Shown piece by piece: positions 1 to 11,573 of a DNA stretch of 64,000 nucleotides. The notes beneath the pieces were generated by a model. That model was not told where the DNA came from, made no database searches, and saw only the letters and a program-made list of their open reading frames with translations. The translations under genes and the position numbers were made by a program. How positions within the stretch are numbered: the stretch's first letter is position 1; each line of letters begins with the position of its first letter. Source of the stretch: Chondrosia reniformis (taxonomy: Eukaryota > Porifera > Demospongiae > Chondrillida > Chondrillidae). The DNA lies in NCBI GenBank assembly GCA_947172415.1, contig OX359192.1:8040401-8104400 (forward strand), read 5' to 3'.

Positions 1-3000
1 GACACTCATCAATGCACCTACCAGGAGATCATCGGGAAGCTGGTCGGTGACAACATCTTGAAAGGATTTTCCGTCAGTTGCCTATAAACAAGCATAAAGT
101 ACACAAATACCACATTACACTGATTAACTGTCTCACTGATGGCTTCTGCAGTATCTCTCTAATTTCTTCCCTGAACACTTTGAATCTATCATGAAAAATG
201 GCTGCTGTCCACGGCTCACGGAAATAACTGTTAATGCAAAAGATATGGACTTGATAGAATTAGGTATAACAGACACTCCATATAGCTACAAATGGACAGT
301 TGTACCTGTATAAATCCTCAATCAGTTTCTCATCAAACCTCTGCACCAAGTTGTTGAGGTACTTTTCATGAATACCATACACACTTATAATATTATCAGT
401 GTCAATGGGCTAAGTGGATGTAAATAAGGCTGTACTCGTATTCACAGTACTGGATAATGGGATGGGCCACATACCTGTTTATTGAGACAAGTGATGGTTT
501 GGATACAGTTATAACAGTTAATGTGCAATCTAAAGTAGGCATCTTGGGAGCCAGTCACCAACTCTTGCCCCTACACATACAGACATGGTACACAACTATA
601 TGTAAGTACCTCTAAGTATTTCTTAGAAGTGCAGCAGCTGACAGAGCAAGGTGGAGGGAAATGATGAAGAAAGACTGATTACAGCACCAATAGCATTCAT
701 TAACAATGTTTTTTCTATTACTGCTGTAGAAACCAGTTTAATAATAATAAAAATGTAAGTACTTATGAAGATTTAAGATTTGCTACTTTAGAATGATAGT
801 AGGTATTTAACAAGTTTAGTCACATTTGTTTTACTGTGTGCAGTGTGTTGCATAGTTATACTGACATAATTCTCCTTCTTCATTTGTTCCTCCAAATTCT
901 CACCCACATTTGGCTTCTCCACGTGGAGGTAATGTATACCGCCAGGTAGGACTCCGCCTACTGTGGTGGGCTGGTGGAAGACAGGGATGAGGTCTTGGGT
1001 ACCTTGCGGCGGTAGGTAGGTTGAAGCATCAAGAAGAGGCAACAGAACAGAGGCCAACTGCAATCACAAGGAAGAGGGAAGCAATATGCACAACAAGTAC
1101 GGTGCTAGTCATTATTAAAGATACCCTGCTTAGAGATTTACATACGTATATACTGTATCTATGCACATGTACACTAGGTATATATACAATAGACCATTTG
1201 TAATATTACAAGGTAAATGCATAGCCATATGTAATGCACTTTTTGTCCAACTTCTTTTGACTGGAAATTGGCATGAGTCCTAGAATGTAGAGAACATGCA
1301 TATGTAAGGAGTAAAACTTCAAATAAACACTGTTTATCAACAATGCTTACCACTTCTCACTGTAGTACTTTCTAGAGAACTTGGTCGCTGGACCAGCTCC
1401 AAAAACATATGGATCGTTGGTCTGAAAGTGTCTATCCACTACCAGACGCCGGTCAAATACCAGATAGGCATTGTTCACAGCATTGAACATATCCAAATCG
1501 ACTCCTTTCTCATGAAGATACAGCAAGGCCTAGCAGAGAAAATATGTCTCACAATTAATTATGAGAGACCAAGAGTTGGTCTCCTGACTTACACTACACT
1601 CAATATCTGTCAGGGCCCCATTTTCCAGTGAAGGATTGGTTAAAGTCACTCCTGCTAGCACTCTGACCTGTTCTCTGCCCTCCTCTACTCCCTCTCCCTC
1701 TCCCTCCCCTTCCTCCACAATGGAGCTGTACCTCAGTATCTTGTAGCCTTCATGTATAGTAACACCTATGCATATATTTGAGTAGGTCAACCATTAACAC
1801 ATGAAAACACTTTAGTTATATGTAGAAGATTTGTCCTCAGTATAGATATAGGACATCTGTAAGGGAAAGATGGAGATGAGATCACCATACATACCGGCTT
1901 CTTTCAGTTCATGTATCACTCTGTTTAACACTGCTGGATTGTTGAAGCACCTTGGTGGAGAAGGGTGAACAAGAACAATCTGCTCTCCCTTCACTTGACA
2001 CTGCATGAGGCCTTCCACAGCAGTGAAGGCACTCAAGTCACAGCCATAGACCACAAACCTTCCTATAAACCACAAATATTTATGTATCAATATATTACCA
2101 AGCTATGTATGTGAAATCTAGGGAATGTTCAAGTCCTCTGGACTGAGTGAGATAATGAGATTCATAATTATTGTGATTTTTTTGTCATAACAGTCTTGGA
2201 TTTTGAAGCAGCCAGTAAGGTAAGTAACCATCACACCAAGTTTAAAATTTAGTTGAAATATGTCTCCTTGTTTGCTCTGCAGTGCTGCAATACAAATCAG
2301 CAAACCTTGCTTCTTGCCGGTAGCGCAAGCCTCTAACCAAGCTCCAAAGCTCAATTCATCCTGAACATCATTGAGAGTGAAGACATTGTGAGGAGGTTTC
2401 TGTCCCTCCTCGTCTGGTACAATCTGGTATTGGGTACCATTGGCAAAGATGAGGTACTCGTAGGAGAAATAGGAGGCCCTGCCATCTTCAGCTACCACAG
2501 TCAGTTGTTTCTCTGACCTAAGGTTTCAAAAAGTACTCATATAATATTGTGTGGACGTTTGATATTCACACACAGTTCAGCCTTAGGACTACGTGAGTTG
2601 GGTCTGTGTGAGTTGGGTCTGTGTGAGTTGGGTCTGTGTGAGTTGGGTCTGTGTGAGTTGGGTCTGTGTGAGTTGGGTCTGTGTGAGTTGGGTCTGTGTG
2701 AGTTGGGTCTGTGTGAGTTGGGTCTGTGTGAGTTGGGTCTGTGTGAGTTGGGGCTGTGTGAGTTGGGTCTGTGTGAGTTGGGTCTGTGTGAGTTGGGTCT
2801 GTGTGAGTTGGGGCTGTGTGAGTTGGGTCTGTGTGAGTTGGGGCTGTGTGAGTTGGGTCTGTGTGAGTTGGGTCTGTGTGAGTTGGGTCTGTGTGAGTTG
2901 GGTCTGTGTGAGTTGGGGCTGTGTGAGTTGGGTCTGTGTGAGTTGGGGCTGTGTGAGTTGGGTCTGTGTGAGTTGGGGCTGTGTGAGTTGGGTCTGTGTG

Positions 3001-6000
3001 AGTTGGGTCTGTGTGAGTTGGGTCTGTGTGAGTTGGGGCTGTGTGAGTTGGGTCTGTGTGAGTTGGGGCTGTGTGAGTTGGGTCTGTGTGAGTTGGGGCT
3101 GTGTGAGTTGGGTCTGTGTGAGTTGGGTCTGTGTGAGTTGGGGCTGTGTGAGTTGGGTCTGTGGGAGTTGGGGCTGTGTGAGTTGGGTCTGTGTGAGTTG
3201 GGTCTGTGTGAGTTGGGTCTGTGTGAGTTGGGGCTGTGTGAGTTGGGGCTATGTGAGTTGGGGCTGTGTGAGTTGGGTCTGTGTGACTTGGGTCTGTGTG
3301 AGTTGGGTCTGTGTGAGTTCGTTGGCTTACCTGTCCATGTGAACAACTCTACCATGGACTACATTCAGCCATGTTTGCAAAGCCATGTTCTGATAGTCAT
3401 TCCAGTTATAGGAAAAGCTAGATAAGGGAGATACGTACATGGTTGGTGCATCACATCACATGTAGCGGTAGCAATCAGCTACGGTGGTATGCACTTGCAC
3501 TATAAAACATGAGATATACAGTACATAACACACTTGTTTGGTAAGAAGTGAGTCATGTTCTTTTGAGGTATAGGCAAGCCGTTGGGGGACACAAGCGTCA
3601 GGTTATTAAACTGGATATGAGGACTACATAGGAAGATATCAGACATACTAAACTGATGTACGTACGCATGTACGTACGTAGGTCAGTGATAGGGCTATGT
3701 ATGTCCATACTTTGTAGTAATAAGTGACTCCAGCAATGATATTGCTGTATCAGACGCTCCAACTACAACAATTCTAGCATTTATCTGAATCTGCAAAACA
3801 CAAAATATACAAACACATATGAGCTATCTACTTAGGGGATTACACAAACTCTCACCAATCACACAGGCACAGGCACACACCCACACAGGCACAGGCACAC
3901 ACCCACACAGGCACAGGTACACACCCACACAGGCACAGGTACACACCCACACAGGCACAGGTACACACCCACACAGGCACAGGTACACACCCACACAGGC
4001 ACAGACCCACACAGGCACAGGTACACACCCACACAGGCACAGGCACACACCCACACAGGCACAGGTACACACCCACACAGGCACAGGTACACACCCACAC
4101 AGGCACAGGTACACACCCACATAGGCACAGGTACACACCCACACAGGTATATGTAGAACAAGGAAGGCCTGCCATGCTATAGGACTAGTACTGAATACAA
4201 TACCTTTGGTTCATGAGCTAATTTCCTGTTGTAGTGATAGAGAGCAAATGGTGTCTGCTTCTCCAGGATCTCTTCGCGAGGTGCATTGAGGCCAAGAGAT
4301 GCTACATTGTACTGGACCTGCCGCCTTGGCTGCACCTGCACCATCACAGGCAGTGCAGAGATGACTGAGTGAGGCTTGCGTCCCTACAAGTTGTCCACGA
4401 AGGAGAGATGTCTACTGTACGTGTGGTACACATAAACATACTTACCTCAGGTTGCAGCCCTGCTGGGTAGAGAGGATAGTAGATAGAAGTCTTTTGAGTC
4501 ACTCGAAGAACTTCCTGTACAATACATGTACACATAGTAAGCAGATTGTATAAGTGTACTATACATGCATGGCTGCACGGCGTATGTGTAGTATGTATGT
4601 ATGTACACCTATGTACATTTGTGTGTGCATGCTTCACACTCGTACACACAGAGAATTGGAACAGACAGTAATAACAGATGGTTTTGCATACATTCAAAAA
4701 ATGTCTGCAGTGAGTTTGAAAGACTGGATTTAGCACAAAGTGATACATGTGTCCATGTTCTTCTGGAGCATGGTAGTTGTAGTAGATAAAGTCCTCAATG
4801 TTGTAATGAGCTCTGAGGTAGTCCATTGCAGCCTCTTGTCTCAAAACAGCAACACCAACCACCTGATCCATGCAGGTTGCCACCACGGCTTGAAGTGGAG
4901 ACGCTCCCTACACATTACCCATAGAATATAGTGGAAATTATTAGACATGCTGGTTTGTTGTTAAATTTGGCAAATTATTAGGACTTTTAACACACGTCTT
5001 TGAACAATTCATTTCAAATAATCAATACAACGTTTCACCCTTCTCTCGGGCTTCATCAGGTATACAAAAATTAGCTGACAATGGGCTTAAATACTGTATG
5101 GGATGGTGATTGATTGACATTGACATTACCCATAGATGATGCATGGATATCATCCTGTTATTACGTACGTATATGAAACTTAAAAGTTCTCAAAGCTGAA
5201 CAAGAATGTTCTATCAAGTGGTGACTGCTACGTTAGATAGGACTTACTTCAGACTGAGGATCTCTTCTAGCAAGTAGATAATTCTTGACATCAGTGACAA
5301 CATTGTCTCCTCCTTCCACTCCAGACACAAGTGCAATGATGGCCTCCATGTCAGAAGTCAGGACTGGTCGAACAAAGAAGGACCTGGACATACATATACA
5401 CCAACATGACAGGTACACACAGTATAGACACACGCACATAGCTAATAATCAGCTAAAGTTGTAACTTACTCTAACAGAGCACACTTGTGGAAGACATACA
5501 ACTCTTGCGACAGACTGGCGGTAGACAGAGGAGTCACACGCTACACAGGACAGCACAAGGCTATGCACATATAAACACTGGTCAGCATGACACCAGGCAC
5601 GTATGATGACTCACAGTGAAGTGGTTAATCAAAGGATTGTCTGGTGAAGAAGGCGGTTGCGTCACCACAACCAAGTCCTTATCCTAAGGCGTGCAAATGG
5701 TTACTTTGAGAACTGCAGCACCCTCCACACTAGCAGGATACACATACAACTGGACTCACTGGAAAGAGCTGAAAGACGGCTGGTAAAAAGTCAACAGATC
5801 TGAGCTCATGTTTCTCCTCCATACAGAAGAGCTGTATGCTGACGGCATTGCTGGGTCCCTTGTCCCTTGTGTGGTCATGTGACAGAGGTCTGGATTGTGA
5901 GGACTGTTCAGCAGCAGTCACAGACTGTTTTGACACTGCATCCAAGGGAACAGAACTCTTCTCCTGTAAGCTAGTGCCACTAGAGTGAGGAAGACAAGTG

Positions 6001-7965
6001 GGAGTGGCTATAAGCTAGCACATTGTAATGTGTATATATATATATATATATATGTATGTACATACGTATGTATGTACCTTGTCATTGAGGCTGAGTCTAT
6101 CAGTTTCTGCTCTGTGACTAAGGCAACACTGCTAGCTTTACTTTGCTGCTTTTGGAACACTTTGAGGTAATAGATACGCAATCAACATAACAGCCTATTA
6201 TAACTCATTACTACACATAGCTTACATTGAGATTTTGAGCTCTGTACCGGCTTCTCTGAAGTCGATGAGTGTACAGGAGTCACCAGTGGACTACAGGGAT
6301 AGATAAAAACATATTTGCAAAAGAATGAGCAAAAATGGTTTAAAATTGCTATATCATATAGCAAAAATACAAGCAAACCTTGTCTGGCTTTCATTCCTGA
6401 GCACAGATGCCTGTGAGGTGGCCTTAGGATCAACCGTCACCTGCTTAAAGGAACTCTTCTCCTTAACAACTTGAGATGCAGCAGTGCTATACAGTACACA
6501 CAATAATAAATATACAGGTATGTACAATGGGGGAATCCCTAATAAATACAACTCACAGAACCTGATCTGAAAGTAGTGAAACATTTGATCCCAGATGTCC
6601 ATCAGCTAATAAGAGAATAATGAATTATTTGAGGTATACCTACAGCTGTATGTACATTTATGTATAGAACTAGATACACACTGTGACACACAAACCTTTG
6701 TCATCGGTCAATAATACTTCACCATTTGGAGGAGGCTTTTGAAGATCGTGAAAGGGAGCCAGATCGAAACAAGAATTCAGCAACTCCAAATCCACCTCTG
6801 AACTGATGCTTACAAATCCTTTGGCCACACCATCCACCTGCATCAATACAGCATCCCAACACAGTGTACAGTAAATATAGTATGTATGTATGTATCCAAT
6901 ATTCTATAGCACATATAAGTACACACGTGTACCTCTGCCACAATGGTACGATGGTCCTGATCTTGACACTCTATCATTTCCGCAATAAAGTAATCTCCTA
7001 CAAGCACCATTTCCATACTCGTCACATACAAATTCCTATGCACATACGTATAGCATATTCACTGATTTACCATACTGCTTGTCAAGGTTTTGGTTACAAG
7101 TCTTGAAGATTGGGAGCAAGTCATCATTGTCCTCCACTCTAGCCTCTCTGATGTGGAGAGAGGGACAGAACTTGTGCCTTGTGGCCACTCTCAACTCGTG
7201 ATCCAAAGACTTGACACTGTCCTTTAAGGGAACAGGCTCAAAGAAGTGGAGATACACAATATCTACATACGTATATATAATAATACTAATTAGGTGATGG
7301 TCATGTGATGATCATGTGATGATCAGTTGATGATCGAGTGGCGGTTGTGGGTCAGGTGATGGATAGCATATTATGATACTAGTCTTGGAGTAGATCAACC
7401 ATTCCATACATACCTAATTTGGTTTGACTTGGAGCTGCAAGACAAACATACTGCAGAAAGGGGAGGGCAGTGAAGGCTATTCTCAGTATCTCTCCCATGG
7501 CTGCCAAGCAGTACTCATCTCGACTCACAAACAAGTGCAGGTAAAGGGTATTCAGAGGCTGTGGACAATTAAACAGTGAATGATGCATCGCTTGCTACGC
7601 TCCAGTTGCACATTCTCACCACTGATCCTGGTAAATCATACTGTTTGGCCATCCAATCCTCCCATTGTGAGGAATCCACGTCATTTACATTTGGATAGTT
7701 GTAAAACGAAGCATGTGACACTATCAAGTCCTTCCTGTCTGTCAGGGTCAGTGCAAAGCTTGCTTTCTCTCTGAATGCAACCGTGGCAATGCAAGAAATA
7801 GATAATAATACCCATTAGCACTTTATCATAAGAAACCTACATTATATCAACAATATCTACTCTTCCATAGAGTGAAGTAACCGATTTTCGAACGAGTGTT
7901 GTGATGTTCTCAGCATCTACGCATTCAGTTCTCTTCGCGGTAAGGACAACCTTGTCGGTGTCCAT
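1..7965 (-). CDS. CFAP61: CFAP61, cilia- and flagella-associated protein 61 (3' end beyond window)
   Basis: CFAP61 is an axonemal protein of the calmodulin- and radial-spoke-associated complex, needed for normal ciliary and flagellar beating. A sponge would need it in choanocytes, larval cilia and sperm. The start is the ATG at 7963-7965; the first exon reads MDTDKVVLTAKRTE and resembles the vertebrate N-terminus. Later exons carry family signatures: PLNTLYLHLFVSRDEY (about 7500-7565), the acetyltransferase-like segment with IREARVEDNDDLLPIF (about 7080-7160), the Rossmann-like part with YEYLIFANGTQYQIVPDEEG (2410-2470), and GGVLPGGIHYLHVEKP (about 910-970). One exon boundary is clear: the exon ending in VVHGRVVHMDR has a CAG/GTAAGC donor at about 3331 and joins SEKQLTVVAEDG at about 2518. 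The gene has many short exons; the C-terminus lies left of position 1. Identity is confident, individual exon limits less so. Confidence 0.9.
2590..3325. repeat. 15-bp minisatellite, about 49 copies, in a CFAP61 intron
   Basis: The plus-strand unit is GTGTGAGTTGGGTCT, tandemly repeated with almost no length change. A second unit type has GGGGCT in place of GGGTCT. The second type is absent from the first ten or so units and interspersed after that; a few units carry private changes (for example GTGGGAG at about 3163 and GTGACTTG at about 3285). The unit is five codons long and stop-free, so long artificial reading frames cross the array on both strands. Homology of the flanking exons places it in an intron of CFAP61, starting within about 20 nt of the splice donor. 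Confidence 0.95.
3859..4147. repeat. 22-bp minisatellite, about 13 copies, in a CFAP61 intron
   Basis: The unit is ACACAGGCACAGGTACACACCC, with variants carrying GGCACAC for GGTACAC and one shortened unit near 4000-4015. It is built from CA/GT dinucleotide-rich sequence and generates stop-free frames on both strands. Flanking CFAP61 exons put it in an intron. Confidence 0.92.
5027..5059 (-). ncRNA. Hammerhead-like hairpin motif, copy A
   Basis: Read on the minus strand from 5059: CTGATGA, then an A, then a GCCC/GGGT stem with a GAGAGAA loop, then GAAACGTTG. This has the order of a hammerhead ribozyme core (CUGANGA, stem II, GAAA), except for one extra A after CUGAUGA. It lies in a CFAP61 intron. 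Related copies occur at 29503-29560, 37520-37550 and 61271-61298. Ribozyme activity is only inferred; it could instead be a conserved terminal motif of a retroelement. Confidence 0.4.
6031..6078. repeat. TA / GTAT microsatellite in a CFAP61 intron
   Basis: A run of alternating TA (about 6033-6052) passes into TATG/TACG tetranucleotides. It is simple sequence in an intron. Confidence 0.85.
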
Positions 7966-8184
7966 TTTTTCTGCCCTTGTTGTCATGACAACTGTCCCGT
8001 ATGCCAGCACATGTCAAAAAGGGCATATTATTTCTAAATTTATAACTTATAGAAAGAAATGGCTGCTAGCTACCTTGAAAACTCATGCACTGTATGAATT
8101 TTGGAAATCCTGTTATAAAATTTATACTATAATAATTACTATGTACATTATGTATATATGTGTAAAATGTGTTCTTATATAAAT

Positions 8185-9750
8185 CTAAGAAGATAAAGCT
8201 GATTTGAGCAACTGTGTAATATCATGGTGCTCAAATTCTTGTGCTAAGTCTAGAGAGGTCTTTGTAGCAGGTATCCCCATCTTAGCGTCCAATACTGCTC
8301 CTGCTTTCAGCAAATCAATCACAACATTCTTGTGTCCTGTGGTAGCAAAGTACAAAGAATGTCTAATAACTTTGTCGTGCTGGTAGTGCTACATTTGGTA
8401 TACAAATTTCCTGTCAAACAGCTACAATGAAATTGGTCCATAAAGATTCTGCTCTGTGGACTCACCATACATAACGGCTAGGTGAAGTGGTGTAGCTCCT
8501 TCTGCCTGGGGATTCCACACATTGACTTTGGCTGCAGCCTTGACGAGGCACCTTAGGCACTCCAAGTTGCCATTTGTTGCTGCAACATGCAGGGGTGTGT
8601 TACCAGAAGAGCTGGGTACATCAACATCAACCTCCCTGTTATGTAAGGCCTATATGTACAAGTAGAAGCAGTTCACCCTAATGTATAAGGAAAATAGTTT
8701 GTAATTTTAGTATATGGTACAAGTCTGTACCTTGTCTGATAAATATTTTAGAATTTCCTGTTGATTGTGAAGAACAGCTAAAAAAATAACTGATCTCCCT
8801 TGGCCATCTAGTTCAGAGAACTGTTCTCTATTTCTCTCCCAACAGTACCTTACAACAGAGATGTATCCATTACTGACAGCGTGCTGCAAGAGACTAACAG
8901 CCCCTGGCTGTGATTCTGGAGATGGAATGGGATAGGCCTTGCCTGTAACTTCACAAAAGAACTTTACAATAGCCTTTAACAGACTAACAAGACCAAATGA
9001 TCGAATGCCTAGGAGGGTTTCGATAACAATTTTATTTTTAGTTTTATAGTTTACATCAGTCAGCAAATTGCGAAAGGTTTGACTGCGACCGGATGTCACT
9101 ACATGCATCATATCTAAGGCATATTTCTTTCCTTTTAAACTGCAAAGAACAGTTGGATATTCATGCAATGCTACACGCAAGAGACTATATACATCCTTAA
9201 TCTTCACTTCACCAGTTGTCAAGGAGATGGTGAAAGCTGATTGTACCTCATCACGCACGACAGAATACTCCAAATTTAAGAGTTCTAAACGCTTTCCTTC
9301 TTGAACTTCCTTTAACCAGAAATGAATGCACTTGCAAGCATTATCTGGACTTTGCCACCATTGAGACAACTCACTGACTATCTCATTACTCCGAAGTAAC
9401 AAGTCTTTGAGAGATTCCGCATCAACAAATGGAACGATTTCTTCAAAACAAGTATTTAGCGGTTCGCTTACATCTCTACTTGCAGCGAATGATAAATAAT
9501 CACTACTGCAACTAATTTTCTGAAATAAACGGTTGCCAGTACCCTCCAATGGTCCACTGTTTGTGCTATGACCTTCTGAGAGAGGCGAAGCAGTGGCACC
9601 CAGGCCACTGTTACGGTCCTGTTTTTCGGATTCCGTGTCCTCTATTTCAGATAAATTAGAATGTGATGCATTTATCTGGCCATGGTCTTCCCTGAATGAT
9701 AATCTGGAGACGTTTATCAGCTCTCGTAAATCTCTTACTCCTCGCGACAT
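8185..9750 (-). CDS. Ankyrin-repeat protein with long unknown N-terminus
   Basis: The start is the ATG at 9748-9750 (MSRGVRDLRELINV). Exon 1 runs to about 8730, and two further exons lie at about 8650-8465 and 8385-8185, ending ITQLLKSALSS and stop. The N-terminal ~250 residues are not recognised: a Ser/Asp/Glu-rich segment, then a helical region containing HFWLKEVQEGKRLELL. The C-terminal ~150 residues form at least three ankyrin repeats, including SLLQHAVSNGYISVVRYC, SGNTPLHVAATNGNLECLRC, GATPLHLAVMYG and NVVIDLLKAGAVLDAKMG. It is probably a scaffold, but no partner can be named. The start codon lies 65 bp from that of the divergent ePHD gene, so the two likely share a promoter. CFAP61 begins 219 bp downstream on the same strand. 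Confidence 0.8.
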
Positions 9751-9815
9751 TTTTCAAAATGGCGGCAAGCTCAATTTAATTGGGAATTCCCCAACCTAAT
9801 TCCGCAGGCGAACCG
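9751..9815. promoter_or_regulatory. Divergent promoter between ankyrin and ePHD genes
   Basis: Only 65 bp separate the two divergent start codons, so both promoters and 5' UTRs must lie here or overlap the neighbouring genes. No TATA box is evident; the sequence includes AAAATGGCGGC next to the minus-strand start. The assignment rests on spacing alone. Confidence 0.55.
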
Positions 9816-11077
9816 ATGGAGTCCACGCCAACTAGTAAACGTCGTCGACTAACCAAGTCAGAGTTACAATCACCTTTGTCCAAAATTTCTAATGCTGCGG
9901 AAGACAAAAAATCACCAGAATTTGCAAATTCTAAAGGTTGTGTAGCAAACTTTACTCGAGATAAGCGCCGCTCCCAGGAGGCAGCAGAAGCGGATTTAAA
10001 TAAGATCATAAATGATCAGAGCGTGTATGCAACAAAAGATGATATGCTTAAGGCTTTAGGAATAAAATACGCGGATGCATCTACACAAACAGAAGGTTAT
10101 GGACGTGAGGTCAAAGTTCACCTTCCTGCCAATGGTATTCTAAGTACACTCCGTAAGACGAGGAGAAGGAGCCGATCTAGCGACTCACCCGCCAAGAGGA
10201 CGTCTAGGTCATCTTCTAAAGATGCACAGAGTCCAACCTTTAAATTCTCCAATAGACAATCAAAGATTAATCCTGACTTGGCACCAAATGTTATTAAATG
10301 TGGACTGTGCACGATGCCAGCAGTTGAGTTTCAGTTGGGACCTTTGTACGGTCCGTATAAGTGCGAAAAGGAGCCAGACGAGCGTGCTTACTCTATTCTA
10401 GGCGCCAATGGTGGCGCGACAAGAAAGGAGAAGAAGAGTGAAGCGGTAGCTGTGGATAATTTGGTGTGGGTACATGACACGTGTGCAGTATGGACCCCAG
10501 GAGTGTTCTTGAATGAAACCAGACTAGAAGGACTGGAGAGTGCCATCAGTTTGGCAGCTAATACAGTAAGAACTGGTAATAGACATATTGTCACATTATG
10601 TAAGGTCACTTCATTAAATGTCAAGAATTCTTCCTGTTGTATTAGCAATTTTTAGATTCAATTGCAAGGAATTTAGAATTTGATGAGTTGATATTTGGTT
10701 ATATTAGGAATGTGTAAAATGTCATCAAAAGGGAGCATCGATACCTTGTATGGAAAGTGTGTGTCCACATTTCTATCATTATCACTGTGCAGTAGAAAGA
10801 GGTACTATAAATTTATATGTCTACATAACACATAGTATCTGTACTATTCTTGACTGTTCCATACATTTTAATATCACTTGTTATGTACTATAATTTCTAT
10901 TCATCTGGCTATGATGTCATACGCACATACATATATAAATATAATTATGCTGTAGTCCATTTAAAATAGCTCTTTTTGTATCATATACATAATGTGACTA
11001 CCATCACTGCAGGGTGTCTGCTAGACGAAGATACTTTGAGTGTATACTGCTTTGATCATTCAGAGAATTGCAAGTAG
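9816..11077 (+). CDS. Extended PHD (ePHD) zinc-finger protein, TCF20/RAI1-like
   Basis: The start is the ATG at 9816 (MESTPTSKRRRLTKSELQ). Exon 1 extends to about 10568, exon 2 from about 10709 to 10801 and exon 3 from about 11013 to the TAG at 11075-11077. The N-terminal ~150 residues are basic and Ser-rich with KRRR- and RKTRRRSRSS-type clusters, suggesting a nuclear protein. The C-terminus is an ePHD finger: a pre-PHD half with CGLC, FQLGPLYGPYKC and VWVHDTCAVWTPGVFL, then CVKCHQKGASIPC, FYHYHCAVERGCLLDED and a final CFDHSENC. The GPLYGPY motif and the layout match the C-terminal nucleosome-binding ePHD of vertebrate TCF20 and RAI1. At roughly 330 residues it is far shorter than those proteins. 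The domain is certain; orthology is tentative. Confidence 0.78.
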
Positions 11078-11573
11078 AAGGATCCTTAATGACCCAACTA
11101 TCATTCTAACTTATTATACATATTTGGTGTATTGTATATATATAATGATAAATGATGTATTATGTTTGTATTAAATATTTTGTATTTGCATAATGTCAGA
11201 CATATGGTATAACTATGCCAAACCATTCACAAGACATGCAGTACTTCCAGTTTAGAAATTACTACAATCCAACTAGATCCATATACGTATACTGTACAAC
11301 TAATAACAATCAACATAGATATATAATTGCTTAAGTTATAACAAACCCCAATATTATACTATAACATGTGCTTCTTGCTGTAATAAATCAACTAAAACAG
11401 TAAAACATTTACCATTCCTTCTCTTAGACTATATGCATGTAAACAGATTAGGAGATTGACTGTTACATTGTACAATAAATTAATAAGCATACAAATTTAA
11501 ACCGTTAAGTTGTCTAATAAGCAAACCGTATTGGAAGAGTTGTGTATGCAGACTAGACTTCAATTATGGACAG

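Noticed and set aside
2537..3425. Long open frames on both strands across the 15-bp array
   Set aside because: The unit is a multiple of three and stop-free, so every frame stays open. CFAP61 homology on both sides shows the array is intronic.
2590..4147. CRISPR-like arrays
   Set aside because: The repeats are directly tandem with no unique spacers, and the genome is eukaryotic.
3819..4175. Four overlapping open frames over the 22-bp repeat
   Set aside because: Low-complexity translation of a CA/GT-rich minisatellite on both strands; no start context, homology or splice support.
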